A DNA stretch of 64,000 nt from NCBI GenBank assembly GCA_020284085.1, contig JACEVL010000520.1:186001-250000 (forward strand), given 5' to 3'. The stretch is from Aporrectodea caliginosa. Its lineage: Eukaryota; Annelida; Clitellata; Crassiclitellata; Lumbricidae. The notes beneath the pieces were generated by a model, which saw nothing but the letters and a program-made list of their open reading frames with translations, was not told where the DNA came from and searched no databases. A program made the position numbers and the translations under genes. This document shows, piece after piece, positions 60,301-64,000 of the stretch. Position 1 is the stretch's first letter. Each line of letters opens with the position of its first letter.

Positions 60301-63300
60301 AAACACACCATATTTTTTTTGGCCTAAACGAACACTATTATTATTATTGGTAACATTACCCCTAGTATGAGCACGTTGAGCAGGCGATCAATGCTCGTCC
60401 TCTTAAAGCTCGTGTGGCCACTGTTCTGCATTAGCTTGGTGTCCTTGCCAGCATAGACAACCAGACCGTAACACCATTTGGTGTTGCGAAAGACACAACC
60501 GCGCAATAGCAGCTGGCTGTTGGTCAGCGAGTACGTCATATGCTTCCAACGAAGTACGCCAACAAAACGATTCAGGTTGTTATTTGGTGGCTCACATTCG
60601 ATCTCACCTGTCTCAGTCAACCAAAACATCAAACAATTGTATAGCAATCTACATATCATTTTCAAACAGCCTTCCATGCAATTTGCAACATCAGCTTCCA
60701 CTCCTTTGGGTGGGTGGGGGGTAGATGAATGGTAACATCACTGGTGTGAAGAGCAGAATATCAAGTAGGAAGCAGGATCTATTCCTGCTACCCTTCCAAA
60801 GGTCGACTCAACCTTTCATTCGCCAGGAGGCGTCAGTAAAATTAGTAGGTTGTGATGGACGCCCTGCATGACTGCCATAGCTAAAATCGACTCCTGTAAT
60901 AACTTGTAATCATCCGTTCATACTATGACTTGTAATCATACAAGTCAGTTTAAATTAATAAAGAATATTATTATTACTATTTTCTAATAATCTATTTCAT
61001 AATTAGTTTCATAAGTGGCAGAAGGTCATGCTATTCAATCGTGGTTTTGTAGTGAAGGCGGGAACATCTCTGACGCGTTTCCTTATCGAGGTGCTACATA
61101 AATGAAAACTTACAATTACAATAGCAAATACTCGGTCTAATTATGATCTAGACTCCATACTTCACGTTAACCATAGAAGCAGCCATAATATTTAACACAA
61201 CTGTATTTGATATTGCCCTTCTTCCAAAGTTCAGAAGTGCACACGACAGAGCCTCGATGGCGCAGATGCAATTATATTGCAGAGCAATTGTGCGTGAAGG
61301 ACTTGCTCAGTCCCTACACAGTAACCACCTCAGACGAAGATCAAACCCGTACTCTCCGGGTTACAGGCCGACCGCAATAAGCTCTAACCAATCAGCCAAT
61401 GACTGGCAATGAGCTGCTGATACGACTTCAATTTTGTTAACCTTGGCAAATGAGGTGGTCATGCAGTTCTCTCCCTCACAGTCTGATCTCTCCACTGACT
61501 TTATACTTATTTGAATCCCAGACTCTTGTTTAACAGTCCAGCAAACCAGCATGCTAACCACAACACCTTCCAAAAAATTGAAATACCTTAACTAACAATC
61601 ACACAATATCCAAAGTGATAAAACTAAAACTGTTCTTACCATCAAAATCACTGAGTTCATGGATGTTATCCCTAAGAGATGCTGTGCTCGGAAGCGAATT
61701 ACGAACTTTGAGATTTGTCTCACTTTCAAGCAACAAAGACAAATTAAAATTATGCAGAAGTTCTGAACATGAGCTATACCAAAGGAGGATTTAACAGCCC
61801 AGGCCAAGTTAAGAAGGTAATTTATTGTACAGAATTACTCAGTAAAAATGTTTGCAAATGATTTACTGATAATATTTATAAGCCGATTACAAGTAATATT
61901 TATTTATAAGCCTACCACAACTGCATAAATGAAATGAGGCATGTAGGAATATACATTTAAAATGTTCTTGAACAACAAAGGGTATTTGAGGTCTGCGAAA
62001 GACTGATTTTTCTTTGCCACTCCTAATATTTATGTTCCAAAATTTTAACTTTAACTAACATCATAAAAATCCCCAGAATGAATGAATGAATGAATAAGTA
62101 TTTTTATTTACTGTTGTCTGTTTCAAATCCAATTTAATGCTAAATTTAAATAAGCCAACTGTAGGACATGGCTACCATTTGGGAAATCCCTCCGACTTGA
62201 TGCAGATGTTGAATAAGCCGGTGCCCTGCGCTTGGCTTTCGAGTGGCGCTTTAGAAGTTCAGAATTCACGATTACGATTTGTTACTATATTAAGTAAGTC
62301 CCTATAGCTGTACTGAGCTATGAAACTGTCAAGATAGGGAATGAAATGAACTAAAGGATATACTGACAGAAATATATAGATTATAGAATCTTGCAAATAT
62401 TTTGCTTTATATCTAGAATTTAGTTAGACTGGATTAAGTTAAGGGTTGCAGCTTTTTGTATAATCAAATCACCCCAAATAACAAATGAACATGTATGTCA
62501 TTTAATTCTTTTCTTTCAACTATACATATACATCTGTTGTACAGCAAACTGAACAGTCAACTTATACTGCCAAGTTTTGTACATTTCTTACACATAGCTT
62601 CTTTAATTGATAGACCTACAATATACATTCATTCATCTACTTTTAGGAATACAAGTAACAACCCACCCATCAAGTTCAGCAGTTTCAATGAAACACAGAT
62701 TTGTCTGTTCATTTGTTGTGAGCAGCAGCAAGTCAGCCTAAACAAAAGCACAAATATAATTCTTAGCACAAATTAATATTACTATAATAAATCAATTGAT
62801 CCTGTAGTAAATCACTATATAGCTATACTGAGCTATGTATACTTGTCAAGCTAGGGAATGAAATGAACTAAAGGATAAATTGACAGAAATAAATATTCAG
62901 ACGCTTACTTCTGTATATGTATATGTGTATGTACGTGTACACTGTATGTTATGATTACTAATTATGTATGTAATTATGTATGTTATGATTATTAATTATG
63001 TAATTATGTATGTGCACGATTACTAATTAAGTTTGTACAACTATAACTATGAAATCATTACTACCACTGTCTGTGCATTGTAATATTATACCTTACAAGA
63101 TCACTATCATCACCATCTATCATTATCAACATCATTTTCACTCATTACTAGGAAGAACATCAATCATGCGTAGATCAGTTATAATTATAGTCATGCATGC
63201 TGTGTTTTTGTTTTTTGTACTGGTTATGCTAAGTGTCTTGATGCACAGATATACACATACATAACATACACACATACATCATATGTCATACATACATACA

Positions 63301-63746
63301 TATATAAAAATATAAATAAGTACATAAATACATACATACATCATATGTCATACGTACATACATAAATACATACATACATACATAAATACATACACACATA
63401 TATCATAAATAAACACATACATAAATACATCCATAAATACATACTTATATATATACATACACACATGATACACATACTCACATGCATATAACATACTCTG
63501 GTATGTTAAAAGATTAGACAGTAACACTAGTAGTTCATGAGCTGATGCCAAGGAACTGAAGTTTTTGGAACATTACATTCATAATTTCATATAGAGAAGA
63601 CAGAGCCTTACTGCCACGAACTGGTTGTTTTCTATGCGAATGATGTCACCGACGACGACCTTACACCAGCACACCTCCACAAGCTTGCCTCTCCTAATGA
63701 CCCACGACAGGCGATTGTTGACGAGACTATCACTCTGATGTCGTTG
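41566..63746 (-). CDS. ATP8B: ATP8B-type P4-ATPase phospholipid flippase gene, 5' part outside window
   Basis: ATP-driven transporter that moves phospholipids from the outer to the cytosolic leaflet of plasma and Golgi/endosomal membranes, in the family normally together with a CDC50 (TMEM30) subunit. Twenty exons join in phase into 1,153 codons plus stop; ATP8B proteins have about 1,200-1,250 residues, so only the N-terminal cytosolic part and membrane spans 1-2 are missing. Seen in order: actuator domain with DGET (across 62667/61722), spans 3-4 with PISL, phosphorylation site DKTGTLT (near 56950), nucleotide-binding domain with KGAD, hinge GDGANDV, spans 5-10, and a cytosolic C-tail with GYAFSHQEG. 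That last motif favours ATP8B over ATP8A, ATP9, ATP10 or ATP11. Introns carry SINEs, a Harbinger-like element and microsatellites. It lies head to tail upstream of KIF1. Subfamily identity is by recall, not by tree. Confidence 0.94.
42951..43052 (+). repeat. SINE family D fragment (3' part)
   Basis: GGCTGTCTGTTCTGTTAGTA, ATGTAAATGTACAGCGCAGT and GTTTGTCAGGCGCTTAATAA with an ATT tail. Confidence 0.8.
43085..43330 (-). CDS. ATP8B: ATP8B exon: spans 7-8
   Basis: Eighty-two codons from [17 protein letters not shown] through [18 protein letters not shown] (span 7) to [16 protein letters not shown] (span 8). Phase 0 on both sides. Acceptor tacag, donor GTAATT. Confidence 0.95.
44029..44112 (-). 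CDS. ATP8B: ATP8B exon: span 6
   Basis: Twenty-eight codons, [20 protein letters not shown] and AIFEQ, matching the YNVLYTSLPV motif of the family. Acceptor ttgcag, donor GTTGGT. Confidence 0.95.
44420..44880 (-). mobile_element. LINE reverse transcriptase fragment with internal duplication
   Basis: The minus frame has [20 protein letters not shown] and [16 protein letters not shown] (compare HSKLDYCNSLFL and LIQNSLARAVT at 38.8 kb, a different lineage). A 30-bp segment is repeated head to tail at about 44790-44850. Confidence 0.75.
44945..45168 (-). CDS. ATP8B: ATP8B exon: hinge end and span 5
   Basis: Encodes [40 protein letters not shown] and span 5 [20 protein letters not shown]. Acceptor atcag, donor GTGAGT. 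Confidence 0.97.
45320..45535 (-). repeat. SINE family F copy 3
   Basis: Left tail side CCAAAGTTCAGAAGTGCACA, core GAAGGACTTCCTCATGG, right head complementary to GGTAGAGCGCTTGGCCTG. Confidence 0.75.
45660..45920. mobile_element. Retroelement 3' region, family E copy 2
   Basis: ATT-rich tail followed by CACAAGGTCACACAGAAATG and TGTTAGATATCCAAATTCTT, in the same order as 11221-11720. Confidence 0.55.
46563..46746 (-). CDS. ATP8B: ATP8B exon: P-domain hinge GDGANDV
   Basis: Encodes [20 protein letters not shown] and [23 protein letters not shown] binds the catalytic Mg2+ in P-type ATPases. Acceptor tacag, donor GTAAGC, one codon base left over that completes threonine with the next exon. Confidence 0.97.
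46803..46965 (+). repeat. SINE family F copy 4, plus strand
   Basis: GTAGGGACCTTGACACAGTG, CATTCACAATTGCTCAGCGC and an end with TAACAATACAATG. Starts 57 bp upstream of an ATP8B exon. Confidence 0.6.
47250..47695 (+). repeat. SINE family C copy 5, split by an insertion
   Basis: Head with GTTGGGGGTTCAAATCCC (47308-47325). The body breaks at CACACACTGTC (47418) and resumes at about 47565 with CAGTGTCGGCGGGAAGATCA; the end is CAGCTTAAGGGACTGC. The insert begins with (AATC)n and contains TTTATTCACAACACC, the complement of a family G type end. Confidence 0.75.
47772..48003 (+). repeat. SINE family D copy, full length
   Basis: tRNA-like head: GGTGGCGCGTTGGATAAC as A box, GAGTTCGAGCCCCG as B box, then the family D body and an ATT tail. 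Confidence 0.85.
48176..48512 (-). mobile_element. 3' part of the 38-kb LINE family
   Basis: Follows 38110-38420 in order: AAGGCGCCACTTGAAAGC, GGCACCAGCTTATTTATG, AGGATCAGATGAGTCGGG, GAGTGGAAAGCCCA. It includes the last codons of the ORF, diverged. It ends 55 bp from an ATP8B exon donor. Confidence 0.8.
48567..48817 (-). CDS. ATP8B: ATP8B exon: P-domain/variable insert
   Basis: Starts [20 protein letters not shown] (conserved) and continues into a variable Lys/Gln/Ser-rich stretch ending [10 protein letters not shown]. Acceptor tttag, donor GTAAGA. Confidence 0.93.
49205..49396 (-). repeat. SINE family C copy 6 (deleted)
   Basis: AGTCCCTTAAACTAGCCCTG left end, CCTTGGTAGGGATTTGAACT head side. 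A central part is missing compared with 18342-18628. Confidence 0.75.
49717..49895 (-). CDS. ATP8B: ATP8B exon: P-domain TGDK
   Basis: Encodes [31 protein letters not shown] and [11 protein letters not shown], with the TGD motif of the P domain. The acceptor (ggctggag) is weaker than usual, but phase fits on both sides. Donor GTTTGC. Confidence 0.93.
50010..50190 (-). repeat. SINE family F copy 5
   Basis: ATTATTATTATGCATTTATT tail side, GAAGGACTTGCTCAAGGTCC core and a diverged head near 50150. Confidence 0.65.
50518..50900. repeat. (ATGT)n microsatellite
   Basis: Long imperfect ATGT/ATGC run in an ATP8B intron. Frames of up to 197 codons on the minus strand are repeat artefacts. Confidence 0.93.
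50950..51047 (-). CDS. ATP8B: ATP8B exon: N-domain EFA..GLRTL
   Basis: Encodes [20 protein letters not shown] and [12 protein letters not shown], matching the FAxEGLRTL motif with Ser for Glu. Acceptor tttag, donor GTAGAG. Confidence 0.93.
51296..51384. repeat. (AATC)n microsatellite
   Basis: About twenty AATC units with two AACC changes, left of... the ATP8B KGAD exon and 110 bp from its donor. Confidence 0.95.
51495..51614 (-). CDS. ATP8B: ATP8B exon: N-domain KGAD
   Basis: Forty codons including [24 protein letters not shown] is the nucleotide-binding motif. Acceptor tgtag, donor GTGAGG. Confidence 0.95.
52207..52311 (-). CDS. ATP8B: ATP8B exon: N-domain [14 protein letters not shown]
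   Basis: Thirty-five codons ending [17 protein letters not shown], a P4-ATPase signature. Phase 0 on both sides. Acceptor ttgcag, donor GTACGT. Confidence 0.95.
53085..53335 (+). mobile_element. CR1/L2-like LINE fragment, third copy
   Basis: Plus frame with [20 protein letters not shown] then TFLFSRG. Ends GGAAGCGCCTCTGATTAG, GAGAGGCGCTTTATAAGTC and an (AATAG)n tail. Same family type as 15955-16235. Confidence 0.75.
53511..53546 (-). CDS. ATP8B: ATP8B micro-exon, 12 codons
   Basis: A 36-nt candidate encoding [12 protein letters not shown] between acceptor tttacag and donor GTAATA, phase 0 on both sides. Its residues fit the variable SRTxxxITxE region of the N domain. Skipping it keeps the frame, so it may be alternative. 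Confidence 0.68.
53999..54146 (+). repeat. SINE family D fragment (3' part)
   Basis: GCAGGCTGTCTGTTCTGTTA, ATGTAAATGTACAGCGCAGT and GTCAGGCGCTTCATTAAAG, ATT tail. Confidence 0.8.
54366..54445 (-). CDS. ATP8B: ATP8B exon: N-domain [11 protein letters not shown]
   Basis: Encodes [20 protein letters not shown] and GFVFL, highly conserved in P4-ATPases. Acceptor tgtag, donor GTAGGT. Confidence 0.96.
54664..54742 (+). repeat. SINE family B fragment
   Basis: TTAGGTCGACTCAGCCTTCC and CTAGGGGCAGCTGTAAAATG, then CAGGCTGCCAAAACA; both ends missing. Confidence 0.65.
55137..55308 (-). CDS. ATP8B: ATP8B exon: N-domain start
   Basis: Encodes an acidic linker, then [20 protein letters not shown], matching the FFLLAVCHTVM motif. 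Donor GTGAGG. The acceptor is a tandem GAGCAG, so the exon may begin at 55308 or 55305. A retroelement 3' end lies just outside (55339-55400). Confidence 0.9.
55339..55620 (-). mobile_element. Retroelement 3' end next to an ATP8B acceptor
   Basis: The complement ends GGGGCGCTATATAAATTCC with an (AATG)n tail, preceded by GGAGCACCTCTGAGTAGG. The tail stops about 18-30 bp from the acceptor of the exon at 55137-55308. Confidence 0.65.
55696..55886 (-). repeat. SINE family B copy, minus strand, diverged
   Basis: GGAGTCGAATTTAACTGCCT, CTGCTCATTTTACC, then a head side with CACTACCCTAAACC. Confidence 0.6.
56159..56236 (-). CDS. ATP8B: ATP8B exon: after phosphorylation site
   Basis: Twenty-six codons, [16 protein letters not shown] onward, matching NIMTFKKCxINGxxYG. 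Phase 0, acceptor ttgtag, donor GTCAGG. Confidence 0.95.
56942..57104 (-). CDS. ATP8B: ATP8B exon: phosphorylation site DKTGTLT, GC donor
   Basis: Encodes [37 protein letters not shown]; the Asp of DKTGTLT is phosphorylated in the reaction cycle. Acceptor tgcag. The donor is AAG|GCAAGG, a GC rather than GT 5' splice site. The downstream exon starts in phase 0 with Asn, as the family requires. Confidence 0.95.
57559..57797 (-). CDS. ATP8B: ATP8B exon: spans 3-4, PISL
   Basis: Span 3 ([17 protein letters not shown]), a lumenal loop, and span 4 ([19 protein letters not shown]). PISL replaces the PEGL of ion-pumping P-type ATPases and marks lipid flippases. Acceptor tttag, donor GTCTAA. Confidence 0.97.
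58443..58682 (+). repeat. SINE family B copy 3, left part
   Basis: GGGGAGATGGCTGAATGG A box, GGGTTCGATACCCGCCAG B box and the full body to TTTGAATTAATAA, where a Harbinger-like element interrupts. The rest (TAAACGAACACTATTATT) lies at 60325-60345. Confidence 0.9.
59125..59400. repeat. Degenerate tandem repeat inside the Harbinger-like element
   Basis: About a dozen short units of the form CTTAGCAACnnnCTTC, roughly 22-24 bp, strongly diverged. Confidence 0.65.
59459..59618 (+). repeat. tRNA-derived SINE, fifth family
   Basis: Head GAGTGGGTTGGTAGCCCGCT with B box GGGTTCGATTCCGGGTCGG, then a short body and an ACAATACAACACAACACA tail. A family A SINE sits in its tail. It is a SINE, not a functional tRNA gene: no acceptor-stem pairing was found. 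Confidence 0.75.
59619..59860 (+). repeat. SINE family A copy, plus strand
   Basis: Nearly the same as 15391-15622: GGGGCGCGGTGGTATATAGG, GGGTTCGAATCCACC, GGCAAGTCCTTCACTCGA, AATAC tail. Confidence 0.9.
60360..60607 (-). CDS. ATP8B: ATP8B exon: actuator end
   Basis: Encodes [40 protein letters not shown] and [20 protein letters not shown]. Acceptor gacag, donor GTAATG. The remainder of a SINE B copy starts within a few bases of the donor. Confidence 0.97.
60714..60975 (+). repeat. SINE family B copy 4, diverged
   Basis: GGGTAGATGAATGGTAACAT head, CCAGGAGGCGTCAGTAAAAT middle and TTTAAATTAATAAAG with an ATT tail. Confidence 0.75.
61195..61400 (-). repeat. SINE family F copy 6
   Basis: CTTCCAAAGTTCAGAAGTGC, GAAGGACTTGCTCAGTCCC, then a head complementary to TTAGAGCTTATTGCGGTCGG. 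Followed directly by SINE C (61395-61570). Confidence 0.75.
61395..61570 (-). repeat. SINE family C copy 7 (partial)
   Basis: Body GATACGACTTCAATTTTG and CCTCACAGTCTGATCTCTCC; head side near 61510-61560 with CAGCATGCTAACCACAACAC. It starts about 70 bp from an ATP8B exon. Confidence 0.6.
61640..61722 (-). CDS. ATP8B: ATP8B exon: actuator, ETNLKVR
   Basis: Encodes [20 protein letters not shown] and following residues; with the previous exon it completes DGETNLK. Acceptor gaaag, donor GTAAGA. Confidence 0.94.
62210..62285 (+). mobile_element. 3' end of the 38-kb LINE family, plus strand
   Basis: GCCCTGCGCTTGGCTTTCGA, GTGGCGCTTTAGAAGTTC and a GATTACGATT end are the complement of 38125-38185. 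Confidence 0.75.
62667..62737 (-). CDS. ATP8B: ATP8B exon: actuator, AELDG
   Basis: Encodes [20 protein letters not shown] then ELD and the first two bases of Gly. The dephosphorylation motif DGET is split by the intron. Acceptor ttag, donor GTGGGT. Confidence 0.95.
63242..63480. repeat. (ACAT)n microsatellite
   Basis: Long ACATACAT/AAATACAT run between two ATP8B exons. Confidence 0.93.
63612..63746 (-). CDS. ATP8B: ATP8B first exon seen in window: actuator start
   Basis: Forty-five codons, [20 protein letters not shown] through [14 protein letters not shown], the segment right after span 2 in P4-ATPases. Acceptor catag, donor GTAAGG. It starts in phase 0, so a preceding exon lies beyond 64000; I could not find one in 63747-64000. 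Confidence 0.94.
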
Positions 63747-63799
63747 CTATGGAAACATAACTTCTTGTCAATACAGCATCAAAGACATTTACATTTAAG

Positions 63800-63870
63800 G
63801 AGATGATGTTCATGATGATGATTGATGATGATGAAAATGATGATGAAGATGAATGGTGATGACGATGATT
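63800..63870. repeat. (GAT)n microsatellite
   Basis: GATGATGATG/GATGAAGATG run, upstream of the first ATP8B exon seen. No exon found in 63747-64000. Confidence 0.9.
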
Positions 63871-64000
63871 AAACTGACAACTATAAATATACTGATCAAT
63901 GGTAAGTATGACTACGTTCCTTTTCTTGTTGCTGGTAACGATCATAATAAATTTGTTGAATATTACAACAATCCCGATGATATTTCTGACAACAATGGTG

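Larger units (their letters stand above)
58683..60324. mobile_element. Harbinger-like DNA element, 1,642 bp, non-autonomous
   Basis: The terminal inverted repeats begin GGCCAAAA and share ATGGTGTGTTTCCGGTAAC. They are flanked by TAA on both sides (58680-58682, 60325-60327), the 3-bp target typical of PIF/Harbinger. The pre-insertion sequence is known from other SINE B copies (AATTAATAAACGAA). It contains a 23-bp-type degenerate repeat and two SINEs, but no transposase frame. Confidence 0.8.

Noticed and set aside
63880..64000. Preceding ATP8B exon at the window edge
   Set aside because: No frame matches the span 1-2 region or the residues before RHQSD, and no suitable donor was found.

Overview
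This is an animal (metazoan) genomic window, AT-rich and full of introns and retroposons, with no bacterial-type gene organisation. Two large conserved genes were read exon by exon. Both lie on the minus strand, and splice sites and reading phase agree at every junction. The dense tRNA-derived SINEs, truncated CR1/L2-like LINE ends and hAT/Harbinger-like DNA elements fit an invertebrate, perhaps marine. The species cannot be named from the sequence alone.

Positions 358-32794 hold the 5' two-thirds of a kinesin-3 motor gene of the KIF1/UNC-104 type. I place 29 coding exon positions, one of which has two alternative copies, giving about 1,098 codons. They cover the motor domain (P-loop, switch I, switch II, lysine loop), neck and coiled coils, FHA domain, stalk, and the start of the C-terminal half. 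The cargo-binding tail with the PH domain would lie to the left of position 1. The start codon is at 32787-32789, five bases inside its exon, so at least one non-coding first exon lies further right. Two candidates are noted, near 33.8 kb and 37.8 kb.

Positions 41566-63746 hold 20 exons (1,153 codons plus stop) of a P4-ATPase phospholipid flippase, closest to ATP8B. Only the N-terminal segment with the first two membrane spans is missing, beyond the right edge. The actuator motif DGET, the PISL motif, the phosphorylation site DKTGTLT, the nucleotide-binding motif KGAD, the hinge GDGANDV and a C-terminal GYAFS motif are all present. The flippase lies upstream of the kinesin in the direction of transcription, head to tail. 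About 8.8 kb separates the flippase stop codon from the kinesin start codon. That interval carries a LINE fragment, a hAT-like element and several duplications, but no further conserved gene that I can recognise.

Introns carry at least five SINE families, truncated non-LTR retrotransposons, four small hAT-like elements with 8-bp target duplications, a 1.6-kb Harbinger-like element whose empty site can be read from sister SINE copies, six tandem-repeat arrays and many microsatellites. The most interesting points are a duplicated exon pair in the kinesin that looks mutually exclusive, a GC-AG intron and a 36-nt micro-exon in the flippase, and a SINE flanked by 65-bp direct repeats.
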